32,179 nt of DNA from Streptomyces barkulensis (GTDB lineage: Bacteria; Actinomycetota; Actinomycetes; Streptomycetales; Streptomycetaceae): positions 1-32,179 of the forward strand of contig NZ_PGSG01000012.1 of assembly GCF_002843305.1 (NCBI RefSeq), given 5' to 3'. Under the pieces are notes generated by a model. It saw only the letters and a list, made by a program, of their open reading frames with translations. It was not told the DNA's origin and made no database searches. This document shows, one piece after another, positions 1 to 7,304 of the stretch. The first letter of the stretch is position 1, and every line of letters begins with the position of its first letter. The position numbers and the translations under genes were made by a program.

Positions 1-19
1 CACTGAGGTTTTCTCAACG
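1..19. repeat. Left inverted repeat of the IS5-type element
   Basis: CACTGAGGTTTTCTCAACG matches the inverted copy at 969-987 with two mismatches. It contains the transposase stop codon at 14-16. Confidence 0.75.
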
Positions 20-829
20 CCTTTCGTGCCATGCATTGTTGAGGACGAGGGCGGCCTGGGCGATGGCTCCGATCCGGCTGGGGCTGACCGTCACATGCTG
101 CAGCGTGCGCCAGCGCTGTTTGAGCTCGGCCGCCGCACGCTCGCCGATCGCGCGGATGCCGCGCAGCAGCCGGTTGTGGGCGCGGGTGTCTGCCGCCAGG
201 GGTGAGGCGATGTCGGGATGCGGGCGGAAGGGGGTGTGCACGCCGCTGCCGGCGCCGGTGTAACCCGCGTCAGCCAGGGTCGGCAGCCCGTGGCGGGCCG
301 CGGCGTACAGCGCCGGCAGCACATGGGTCCGCGCGGCGCGCAGGTCGTGCACCGAGCCGGGCTCGATGTCGGAGACCCACAGCAGCGAGCCGTCGGAAGC
401 GGCGAGGAACTGCAGGTTTCCGGCGAAGCGTCGTCCCTTGCCGGAGTACCACAGGTCGTTGCCCCGCTCGGTGGTGCCGGCCACCCGGTCGCAGGCGATG
501 AGCGTGCCGTCCAGGACCACATGGCTCAGGCCCTGCTCACGGCAGCGCTCCAGCACTTGGTGCAGGTCCGGGGCGCGCTCGGCGAGGACGTCGATGCCCT
601 CGTGCAGATACCGGTAGCCGGTGGCCTGGGAGATCCCGGCGTCGCGGGCCAGGCAGTGCACGCAGGTGCGGTGGCGGAACCAGCGCAGCACCAGGACCGC
701 CTGGCGGAACGGGCCCAGCGCCCGCGAGCCGCGCGGAGTGCCGATCTTCCGCCGGTGGGCGGCCAGCAGGCGGGCGAGGAAGGCCACCACCGGGCGGGGG
801 ATGTCGAGCATGGCAACATAGGGGACCAA
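14..829 (-). CDS. IS5-family transposase (DDE superfamily, HARBI1-like)
   Basis: The 271-residue product is an RNase H-fold DDE transposase that would cut and rejoin the ends of its own element. The N-terminal part contains a helix-turn-helix (CLARDAGISQATGYRYL) as in DDE_Tnp_4 proteins. The catalytic region starts at VVLDGTLIACDR (first Asp), continues with the conserved segment around YSGKGRRFAGNLQFL, has LADAGYTGAG as the second Asp block, and ends with the Glu in ERAAAELKQRW. The length is normal for the group. The frame opens with TTG at 829. A downstream ATG (MLDIPRP) is possible, but the conserved family N-terminus favours the TTG. No frameshift is visible, so the gene may be active. 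Confidence 0.85.
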   Translation of the reverse strand: MVPYVAMLDIPRPVVAFLARLLAAHRRKIGTPRGSRALGPFRQAVLVLRWFRHRTCVHCLARDAGISQATGYRYLHEGIDVLAERAPDLHQVLERCREQGLSHVVLDGTLIACDRVAGTTERGNDLWYSGKGRRFAGNLQFLAASDGSLLWVSDIEPGSVHDLRAARTHVLPALYAAARHGLPTLADAGYTGAGSGVHTPFRPHPDIASPLAADTRAHNRLLRGIRAIGERAAAELKQRWRTLQHVTVSPSRIGAIAQAALVLNNAWHERR

Positions 830-837
830 CGTGAAGC

Positions 838-941
838 CTCTGGTGTCGCAGGACGATCTTGTGAGAGAGAACCGTCCTACCAGGGGCTTTACGTCTGCCC
901 GCCACCGGGGCAGGGCTGCCCGAATCGTCCGGACACCAGAG
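838..941. repeat. Inverted repeat in the transposase leader
   Basis: CTCTGGTGTC followed by GGACGAT (838-857) is mirrored by ATCGTCC followed by GACACCAGAG (924-941), about 66 bp apart. A transcript reading in from outside the element could fold these together. In other insertion sequences such structures limit impinging transcription; that role is inferred here. Confidence 0.5.
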
Positions 942-968
942 CCTCATCCGGCTTCGCGTAGATCATTT

Positions 969-987
969 CGCTGAGAAAACCTCACTG
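969..987. repeat. Right inverted repeat of the IS5-type element
   Basis: This is the inverted copy of the left end with two mismatches. It marks the boundary between the element and the leader of the biosynthetic operon. Confidence 0.75.
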
Positions 988-1347
988 TGGAATTCCGTCG
1001 GCGGGAACCCGGCGGATCGTGAATCCGGAGTCCCGGCCTCCTGCCGGGAACACACGGGCTGTCGTCGGCACCGCACAGCGGATTCCGGCCATGTTCCCGA
1101 AGCGCTGCGAGGGAAAGATTTCGGCCCCTGCTCCCGCGCCGGCTGATTCCGAATCTTGTGGCGCGGCTTCTTTCGAAGCTTTTCCGTGCAAACCCCGGAC
1201 ATTCGGTTCCGGTGAGCGAACAAGTCGCCTGTCCTGTTTTCCCCCTTCTCGTTTTATGGCGCGAATTCGAGAACTCCCTGCATGTGGATAGAAATGGAAC
1301 TGCTAATTCCGGGAAGCGTTCCGTGCGGCGCTCGCTGTGCCTTGCCC

Positions 1348-1367
1348 CACGCTCCGGAAGCGTGTTT
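1348..1367 (+). terminator. Weak hairpin with TTT tail
   Basis: CACGCT and AGCGTG flank a CCGGA loop and are followed by TTTAA. The stem is only six pairs, so this may be an intrinsic terminator relic or chance. Confidence 0.25.
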
Positions 1368-1482
1368 AACTGATCCACGAGATCGCGGCCGCCTATGGCG
1401 TCGGCCGGCCTTTCTTCCGCTCGGTCACCTTCGCTGAAACCCTGCCTGTGTGCTGCCATGAGCGGCACTCGAGGAGACGCGT

Positions 1483-1656
1483 ATGCGCTTTGCGACGCAT
1501 AGCTCGGTCGGCCGCACAACGAATTCCATGACCAAGAGCCACACAGAACTGCCGCTCGAGTGGTTCCTCCGGGCGACATCACCCGGAAACCGATTTCCCG
1601 GCCACGAACTCGGGGCAGACCTCGGCCCGCGTTCCCGGGCGCCCGCCGGCCCCTGA
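1483..1656 (+). CDS. Possible 57-residue small ORF with strong ribosome binding site
   Basis: GAGGAG sits at the right distance before an ATG that opens 57 codons ending in TGA. The peptide begins MRFATHSSVGRTTNS and contains a second in-frame ATG (MTKSHTELPLEWF). I recognise no family. The first half has ordinary composition, while the second half (PGNRFPGHELGADLGPRSRAPAGP) is low in information and could be non-coding read-through. It may be a small protein, a leader peptide for the operon starting about 345 bp downstream, or the stub of a degraded gene. Confidence 0.25.
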   Translation: MRFATHSSVGRTTNSMTKSHTELPLEWFLRATSPGNRFPGHELGADLGPRSRAPAGP

Positions 1657-2001
1657 GCCGCGCAAACGCACGACCGGACCGGCACCCGGACGGACGGGTC
1701 CCCCGTACCCGGTACCGGACGCGGACGGCAAGGGAGCCGGAGATGACCAGTCCGTCCGACGGCCCCGACGGCGGCTCTGGGGCCCCGCTGGAGAACGCGG
1801 ACCACCGTTCGCCCCGGCCGGGACCGGCCGGGACCGGCCGGTAGCCCGTGAGGCCGGAAGGCGGTTCTCCGCCCGTCCTGTCGGATCTCCCGCACCGAGC
1901 ACACCGACGTCCACTGGAGGGATAGGAGCCCGCGCAACCACGCGACCCGTCAGCCGTCCACTGGTTCCCCGAAACGAAACCGACTGAGTGAGGTACAGGT
2001 C

Positions 2002-2721
2002 ATGAGTGTGTCCATTCCGACGGATGAGGAAGTCGTCGTCCGGACCCCGGAGGAATTCCTGGCGATGCCGGAGGAGTACCGGGAGATCTGCCTCCGGCAG
2101 ATGATGGTCAACACCGAGGGAGAGCTCTCCGGAGGCGACGACTACATACAGGTCTTCCTGCCGCTGGCGCCCAGCGCCGAAGAGCGTCAGGTCTGCGCCG
2201 AGCGCGCGGTCGAGGAGTACGACCACTACAAGATCGGCAAGCGGGTGCTGGCCGGTGTCGGTGTGGACACCGGCTACATGGAGAAGCAGACGCTCGCCGA
2301 GCGGACCCTGTTCGCCGACCAGACGCTGCACACCTGCACCACATGGGCCGAGCGCGGCATCTTCTCGTACATCGGGGAAGAGACCGCGATGGTGATGATC
2401 TCCGAGTTCGCCCACAGCAGCTACAAGCCCTGGGCCGAGGCGGTGCGCACCATCATCCAGGACGAGAAGATCCACATCGCCCATGGCGCCCGGGTGTGCC
2501 GCAACTTCGCGGAGACCGAGGAGGGCCGCTACGAACTGCAGCAGGCTCTGGACCGGCTCTGGCCGACCTTCGTGAAGATCTTCGGCAGCCCCCGGTCGGA
2601 ACGGGCCCGGCTCGCCGTGCGCTTCGGGCTGCGCAGGACCACCAACGGCGAGGCGTGCGATGTGTGGCGCGCGAAGGTCACCCCCCGGATCGAGCGCCTG
2701 GGACTGCGCGTTCCCGAGTGA
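2002..2721 (+). CDS. Orphan PaaA/PaaC-like ferritin-fold diiron protein
   Basis: The 239-residue product resembles the phenylacetyl-CoA epoxidase family (PF05138), helical proteins that activate O2 at two irons. Two EX2H motifs are visible, E72-Y-D-H75 (in AVEEYDHYKIG) and E155-K-I-H158 (in IIQDEKIHIAHG). Further acidic residues at E39/E41 and E126/E127 are in suitable places for the remaining iron ligands. In the Paa system PaaA works with PaaB, PaaC and the reductase PaaE; none of these is present here, so the protein must use an unlinked reductase or work differently. It opens the operon, 35 bp before the radical SAM gene, which suggests oxidation (epoxidation, hydroxylation, N-oxygenation or desaturation) of a carrier- or CoA-bound acyl chain. 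The specific reaction is inference. Confidence 0.75.
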   Translation: MSVSIPTDEEVVVRTPEEFLAMPEEYREICLRQMMVNTEGELSGGDDYIQVFLPLAPSAEERQVCAERAVEEYDHYKIGKRVLAGVGVDTGYMEKQTLAERTLFADQTLHTCTTWAERGIFSYIGEETAMVMISEFAHSSYKPWAEAVRTIIQDEKIHIAHGARVCRNFAETEEGRYELQQALDRLWPTFVKIFGSPRSERARLAVRFGLRRTTNGEACDVWRAKVTPRIERLGLRVPE

Positions 2722-2756
2722 CAGGCAGCCGCCCCTACACCGAGGAGCTTCGTCAG

Positions 2757-3878
2757 ATGGCAATACCCGTCACGATCGCGCAGCGCCCGCTGAGCCGCAG
2801 AGAGGCCAAGGAACGCACCGCGGCCCTCCTCCAGGACCGGCCCGACCTGGCCGAGCGGCTGCACCGACTGCGCCGCCAGGGACGCGCCGTCCGCTCCTGC
2901 GAGGTGCATCTCACCAACGCCTGCAACATCCGCTGCAAGGGCTGCTGGTACTTCGAGGGCGGTTTCGACTCCGCGGTGAGCGAGGAACGCGACCTCGCCA
3001 AGATCCGCGCCTTCACCCGCCGACTGCGCGAGGACGGGGTGAACCAGGCCACGCTGATCGGCGGCGAGCCGACGCTCGTCCCGCAGCGCGTCGAGGTGTT
3101 CGTCGAGGAACTGCCCTACATCACCATCTCCACCAACGGCCTGCGTCCCATGCCCCTGCAAGGCTTCGAGAGGATCGCCATCGCCGTCAGCATCTTCGGC
3201 GGCGGTCCGCTCGACGACGATCTGCGCGCCATCCGCGTCAACGGATCGAAGTTCACCGGCCTCTTCGACACGGCGCTCTCCCACTACCGGGACGACCCGC
3301 GGGTGATGTTCATCTTCGCGCTCTCGGAGTCCGGCCTGGACCACATCGAGCCCACGGTCCGGAAGATCGCCGACAACGGCAACATCGTCACCTTCAACTT
3401 CTACAGCGAGCACGGATCGGACAACCCGATCCGGATCGAGAACGAGAAGCGCGTCCTCGACGAGGCCCTCCGGGTCAAGGAGCTCCACCCGGAGACCGTC
3501 GTCAGCCACCCCTACTTCATCCGGACGCTGATCACCGGTACCACCCACTGGGGCGGGCGGTTCGGCTACGACGTCTGCCCCAGCCTCAGCGTGGACCACC
3601 CGGACCACGCCGAGCGGGTGGTCAACGGCAACCCGGTCATCCCGGGCTTCAACGCCTGGGGCGCCGACTACGAGTCGCTCCAGTTCTGCTGCACCTCGGG
3701 CGACTGCAACGGCTGCCGGGACAGCCAGGCCGTCTACAGCTGGCTCGTGGTCAGCGCCAACCGCTTCCTCGACAGCGCGGAGCGACTCGAGGAGTGGCTG
3801 GACATCGCCGAGAGCTACTGGCGGCAGTGGTACTGGTCCCCCTTCCACGCGAGCAGGGCCGACACGGTCGGTGCCTGA
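2757..3878 (+). CDS. Radical SAM enzyme with C-terminal cysteine cluster
   Basis: The product has 373 residues. C56-N-I-R-C60-K-G-C63 is the canonical CX3CX2C motif that holds the SAM-binding [4Fe-4S] cluster, and LIGGEPTL about 50 residues later is the GGEP-type SAM-binding strand. The C-terminal third has more cysteines, in YDVCPS and in the dense segment QFCCTSGDCNGCRDS. These could hold an auxiliary iron-sulfur cluster or a zinc site. The start is fixed by GAGGAG at 2742-2747, nine bases before the ATG. I cannot assign a subfamily. Its place between a diiron oxygenase and an ACP gene suggests radical chemistry on an acyl substrate, for example C-H functionalisation, rearrangement or C-C bond formation. 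Confidence 0.85.
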   Translation: MAIPVTIAQRPLSRREAKERTAALLQDRPDLAERLHRLRRQGRAVRSCEVHLTNACNIRCKGCWYFEGGFDSAVSEERDLAKIRAFTRRLREDGVNQATLIGGEPTLVPQRVEVFVEELPYITISTNGLRPMPLQGFERIAIAVSIFGGGPLDDDLRAIRVNGSKFTGLFDTALSHYRDDPRVMFIFALSESGLDHIEPTVRKIADNGNIVTFNFYSEHGSDNPIRIENEKRVLDEALRVKELHPETVVSHPYFIRTLITGTTHWGGRFGYDVCPSLSVDHPDHAERVVNGNPVIPGFNAWGADYESLQFCCTSGDCNGCRDSQAVYSWLVVSANRFLDSAERLEEWLDIAESYWRQWYWSPFHASRADTVGA

Positions 3879-3989
3879 CCGACCGGAAGCGCCCGAGCTT
3901 TCCGGAAACCGTCGGAAACCGCCGGAGGCCGGCCTTCACCGGCCGGCCCCCGGCGGCCCCTTCCTCCCACACCGCACCCGAGGAGAAGC

Positions 3990-4244
3990 ATGTCCCTCAC
4001 GCTCGACCGCAAGGCCATCGAGACCTTCGTCGCGGACGCACTGGTGGACCTCGGGGTCGACCGGTCCGACATTGCCACCGACGCCTCGCTCGACGATCTG
4101 GAGATCGACTCCCTGGACATGGTGGAACTGAGCCAGTCCATCAGGCGGGATTTGGACATACCCGTCAAGCCCAAGGACTTCGACGGGGTCGAGACCGTCG
4201 GGCAGGTGCTCAGGGTCTGCTGCGAGAAGGCCGGCTGCGAGTGA
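3990..4244 (+). CDS. Acyl carrier protein
   Basis: This is an 84-residue carrier protein. LEIDSLDMVEL holds the phosphopantetheine attachment site at Ser41, within the four-helix ACP fold; size and acidic character fit a discrete type II ACP. AGGAGA at 3981-3986 precedes the ATG. The stop overlaps the GTG start of the ketosynthase gene (GTGA), as is usual for ACP-KAS II pairs. It probably carries the chain built by the two condensing enzymes encoded downstream and is primed by the PPTase of the same operon. Two cysteines near the C-terminus (RVCCEKAGCE) are unusual for an ACP. Confidence 0.93.
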   Translation: MSLTLDRKAIETFVADALVDLGVDRSDIATDASLDDLEIDSLDMVELSQSIRRDLDIPVKPKDFDGVETVGQVLRVCCEKAGCE

Positions 4245-5491
4245 TCGTTGGAGTGGTCACCGGCTTCGGGGCGGTGACTGCGTTCGGTGTCGGTGCCGGT
4301 CTGCTCCACGACCGCGCGGTGGCCGGAGAGAGCGGCCTGACCGACGGCGTGGGGCGGTGCGGCGACTTCACGGCCCGGGAGCATCTGTCCCGTCACGAGG
4401 CCCGTCGCACCGACCGTTTCAGCCAACTCGCGCTCGTCGCGGCCGCGGAGGCGCTGGCCCAGGCCGGCTGGCGGACGGCGGCCCCGCCGTATCCGTCCGA
4501 CCGGGTGGCCTGTGTGATCGGCTGCGGCCTGGGCGGCACCACGACCCTCGGGATCCAGCAGGGCGTCCTCGAGGGGCAGGGGGAGGAGTACGTCTCACCG
4601 CTGACGGTGCCGATGGCGATGGCCAACGCCGCGGCCTCGCACCTGTCGATGCGCTACGCCCTCCACGGCGAGTCGCTGTGCGTCGCCTCGGCCTGCGCCA
4701 GTGGTGCGCAGGCCATCGGCACCGGGCTGCGGCTGCTGGCCGCCGGCGCGGCGGACGCGGTCGTGGTGGGCGGCACCGAGGCGTCCACCTCACCGTTGAT
4801 CAGCGCCGCCTTCCGGGCCTCCGGCGCGCTGTCGCCCACCGGCGCGTCCGTGCCCTTCGACCGGGACCGGGACGGATTCCTCCTCGGCGAGGGGGCGGGG
4901 ATCCTGGTGCTGGAGACCGCGGCCGGAGCCGCCCGGCGTGGCGCCGCCGTGCTCGGCAGCGTACTCGGCTACGGGGCGTCCTCGGACGCCCACCACGTGA
5001 CCGCCCCGGAGCCCAGCGGGCGCAGCGCGGCGGCCGCCGTCACCCGCGCGCTGGCGGACGCGGAGGCGGCCCCGGGCGACATCGGCTACATCAACGCGCA
5101 CGGGACCGGCACCGTCCTCAACGACCGGCTGGAGTGCGACGCGCTGCGGCTGGCGCTCGGCGACGCCCTGCCCGCCATCCCGATGTCCTCGAGCAAGGCC
5201 GGTGTGGGCCATCTGCTCGGCGCCGCCGGGGCGGTGGAGGCGATCGCCACCCTCCAGGCCCTGCGCCACGCGACCGCGCCGCCGACCGTGGGGCTGCGCC
5301 GCCCGGACGAGCGGCTCGGCCCGTTGGACCTGGTCCGCACCGCACGGCGGCTGGCTCCGCCGGTACCGGGCCGGCCACTGATCGGGCTCTCCACCTCGTT
5401 CGGGTTCGGCGGCCACAACGCGGCCCTCGTGCTGGCCTCCACACCCTCTGCACCCTCCGCTCCCTCCGTCACTACGAAAGGCCGTGGGTGA
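4241..5491 (+). CDS. KAS II-type beta-ketoacyl-ACP synthase (FabF-like)
   Basis: The 416-residue product carries out decarboxylative condensation of malonyl-ACP with an acyl thioester. The catalytic triad is complete: C152 (SACASGAQAIG), H287 (NAHGTGT) and H324 (GVGHLLGAAG). The C-terminal FGFGGHNAALVL motif is also present. The active Cys and both His argue for a real elongating ketosynthase rather than a chain-length-factor. The start is GTG at 4241, overlapping the ACP stop, and the sequence begins at the usual first strand (VIVGVVTGFGAVTAFG). The stop shares a base with the next ATG (TGATG), a sign of translational coupling. No beta-ketoreductase or FabZ/FabA dehydratase is encoded in the operon, so those steps would need host enzymes or do not occur. 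Confidence 0.92.
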   Translation: MIVGVVTGFGAVTAFGVGAGLLHDRAVAGESGLTDGVGRCGDFTAREHLSRHEARRTDRFSQLALVAAAEALAQAGWRTAAPPYPSDRVACVIGCGLGGTTTLGIQQGVLEGQGEEYVSPLTVPMAMANAAASHLSMRYALHGESLCVASACASGAQAIGTGLRLLAAGAADAVVVGGTEASTSPLISAAFRASGALSPTGASVPFDRDRDGFLLGEGAGILVLETAAGAARRGAAVLGSVLGYGASSDAHHVTAPEPSGRSAAAAVTRALADAEAAPGDIGYINAHGTGTVLNDRLECDALRLALGDALPAIPMSSSKAGVGHLLGAAGAVEAIATLQALRHATAPPTVGLRRPDERLGPLDLVRTARRLAPPVPGRPLIGLSTSFGFGGHNAALVLASTPSAPSAPSVTTKGRG

Positions 5492-6360
5492 TGTTGTCGT
5501 TCCACGGACAGCGCTATCTGGTCACCGGAGTCCTCAACGAGGACTCCATCGCCTGGCACACCGCCCGCCGGCTCCAGCAAGCGGGGGCGGAGGTCCTGCT
5601 GACCGGCTTCGGCCGCTCCCGCCGCATCACCGAGGCGGCGGCGGCCGGCCTCCCCACCCCGCCCGAGGTGCTGGAGCTGGACGTCACCCGCCCCGGGGAC
5701 TTCACCCGGCTGGCGGAGGAACTGGACAAGCGCTGGGGCGCGGTGGACGGGGTGCTGCACGCCATCGCCTCCGCGCCCGAGGACGCCATCAGCGGCAACT
5801 TCCTGACCACCGGGCCCGAGGACGCGGCGTTCGCCTTCCGCACCGCGGCCTACTCCCTGCACTCCCTGACCACCGCGCTCACCCCGCTGCTGAGCGCCGA
5901 CGGGCGCCGGGGCAGTGTGGTGGGGCTCGACTTCGACTCCTCGGCGGCCTGGCCCGGATACGACTGGATGGGCGTCGGCAAGGCCGCTCTGGGGGCCGTC
6001 TGCCGTTACCTCGCCCTGTACCTCGGGCCCGCGGGGATCCGCGTCAACCTCGTCGCGGCCGGCCCTGTGGAGACCGTGGCGGGGCGTGGTATCGGCACCT
6101 TCGACCGGATCGCGGACCGCTGGGAGGCCGAGGCGCCACTGGGCTGGGACCGCACCGACACGGAGCGACTCACCGGACCGATCCTCTTCCTGCTCTCGGA
6201 CCTCGCCTCCACCGTCACCGGCGAGATCGTGCACGCCGACGGCGGGATGCACGCGGTCCACATGGGCTGGGGCGCCGTTCCCGCAGGCGGTGACGCCGCC
6301 AGGGGCGGCGGGCGGCACCCGGCGGCTCCGCACCCGGCGACCAAGGAGACCACACGATGA
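5491..6360 (+). CDS. Enoyl-ACP reductase, InhA/FabI type
   Basis: The 289-residue product is a short-chain dehydrogenase-fold enoyl reductase that would use NAD(P)H to saturate a trans-2-enoyl thioester. It opens with the FabI-type nucleotide site TGVLNEDSIAWHTARRL. Y157-x6-K164 (GYDWMGVGKAAL) matches the InhA active-site spacing, and NLVAAGPVETVAGRGI is the InhA-like substrate-loop region. The C-terminal 20 or so residues, rich in Gly, Ala and His, extend beyond the normal family end. A GTG one codon earlier is an alternative start. InhA/FabI is a common antibiotic target, so a second copy inside a biosynthetic operon could provide either a tailored reduction or self-resistance; the sequence does not decide which. 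Confidence 0.9.
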   Translation: MLSFHGQRYLVTGVLNEDSIAWHTARRLQQAGAEVLLTGFGRSRRITEAAAAGLPTPPEVLELDVTRPGDFTRLAEELDKRWGAVDGVLHAIASAPEDAISGNFLTTGPEDAAFAFRTAAYSLHSLTTALTPLLSADGRRGSVVGLDFDSSAAWPGYDWMGVGKAALGAVCRYLALYLGPAGIRVNLVAAGPVETVAGRGIGTFDRIADRWEAEAPLGWDRTDTERLTGPILFLLSDLASTVTGEIVHADGGMHAVHMGWGAVPAGGDAARGGGRHPAAPHPATKETTR

Positions 6361-7304
6361 CAGCGGCTATCGTCGGCATCGGCGCCGCGCTTCCCGAAAA
6401 CGCCGTTCCCAACAGTTACTTCACCTCCCACCTCGACACCTCCGACGAGTGGATCCGCAAGCGCACCGGCATCACGGAGCGCCGTTTCCTGGCGGAGGAC
6501 GGCCATCTGGCCGATCTTGCGGTGGCCGCGTCCCGGCAGGCCCTGCGCACCGCCGGACGCGCCGCCGCCGACGTACACCACATCGTGGTGGCGACGACCA
6601 CCCCGGACCGGGTCACCCCGGGACTGGCCGTCGAGGTCGCCACCCGGCTCGGCATGCCGCGGGCGGCCGCGTTCGACCTTCACGCCGCCTGTGCCGGCTT
6701 CGTCTACGCACTGGACCACGCGAGCGCGCTGATCGAGTCCGGGCGGACCAAAGCAGTCCTGGTCTGCGGAGCCGAGGCGCTCACCCGCATCACCGACCGC
6801 ACCGACCGCTCGACCGCCGTCCTGCTGGGCGACGGAGCGGGCGCCGTTCTGCTCGCCGACGTGGCGCGGGCTCCCGCACCCCGCTTCTCACTGGGCTCCG
6901 ACGGCGAGCAGATCCCGCTTCTCTACGCCGACCGCCACGACCGGGTGCTGCGCATGGACGGTCCGGAGATCTTCGTACACGCGGTGGAGAAGATGAGCGC
7001 CGCGACCCGGCGAGTGCTCAGCCGGCAGGAGCTGGCGCCGGAGGAGATCGACCTGTTCGTCGCCCACCAGGCCAACGCCCGCATCGTGCGTGCCGTCGCG
7101 AAGGAGCTCGGTGTGCCCGCCGAGCGGGTCTTCCTCAACGTGGACCGCGTGGCCAACACTTCGTCGGCGTCCATTCCGATCGCTTTGGCCCAGGCCGGGG
7201 AGGAGGGGCTGCTGAGCGGGTCGGGGCTGCTGGGCGTGGCCGCCTTCGGGGCCGGCGTCACCTGGGGCGCCGGAGTGGTGGGCTGGCGACTGGGAGAGTC
7301 ATGA
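6357..7304 (+). CDS. KAS III-type ketosynthase (FabH-like)
   Basis: The 315-residue product joins an acyl-CoA primer to malonyl-ACP to start chain growth. The Cys-His-Asn triad is intact: C112 (LHAACAGFVYALD), H237 (VAHQANARIV) and N267 (NTSSASIPIAL). The N-terminus (IVGIGAALPENAVPNSYF, followed by TSDEWIRKRTGI) is typical of FabH. It overlaps both neighbours by ATGA. It probably selects the starter unit of the pathway; the primer may come from the acyl-activating ligase at the end of the operon. Because FabH is itself an antibiotic target, it could instead be a resistant duplicate. Confidence 0.92.
   Translation: MTAAIVGIGAALPENAVPNSYFTSHLDTSDEWIRKRTGITERRFLAEDGHLADLAVAASRQALRTAGRAAADVHHIVVATTTPDRVTPGLAVEVATRLGMPRAAAFDLHAACAGFVYALDHASALIESGRTKAVLVCGAEALTRITDRTDRSTAVLLGDGAGAVLLADVARAPAPRFSLGSDGEQIPLLYADRHDRVLRMDGPEIFVHAVEKMSAATRRVLSRQELAPEEIDLFVAHQANARIVRAVAKELGVPAERVFLNVDRVANTSSASIPIALAQAGEEGLLSGSGLLGVAAFGAGVTWGAGVVGWRLGES

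Larger units (their letters stand above)
1..987 (-). mobile_element. IS5-family insertion sequence, apparently complete
   Basis: The element carries one transposase gene on the minus strand. Its ends are imperfect inverted repeats: positions 1-19 read CACTGAGGTTTTCTCAACG, and the reverse complement of 969-987 reads CAGTGAGGTTTTCTCAGCG, 17 of 19 identical. The terminal CA of the left repeat is the first base of the window, so any target duplication on that side is out of view. The transposase stop codon lies inside the left repeat, and about 140 bp of leader separates the gene from the right repeat. Family placement rests on the transposase, not on a database match. Confidence 0.8.
988..2001 (+). 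other. 1 kb leader before the biosynthetic operon, no clear gene
   Basis: This stretch separates the insertion sequence from the diiron gene. Its left part (about 1000-1400) is less GC-rich than the coding DNA around it and shows no convincing codon pattern on either strand. It has a short hairpin at 1348-1364 and a palindromic GGAAGCGTTCC near 1312. Around 1483 a good Shine-Dalgarno precedes a short frame. From about 1815 there is a direct repeat of GGGACCGGCC. The operon promoter should lie here, but I cannot place it. The region may also contain debris of whatever the element inserted into. Confidence 0.5.

Noticed and set aside
1579..2763. 394-residue minus-strand frame opposite the diiron gene
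   Set aside because: It is antisense to a gene with recognisable motifs and has no motif of its own.
2660..4240. Long upstream extension of the KAS II frame
   Set aside because: It is an off-frame shadow of the radical SAM and ACP genes; the real start is the GTG overlapping the ACP stop.
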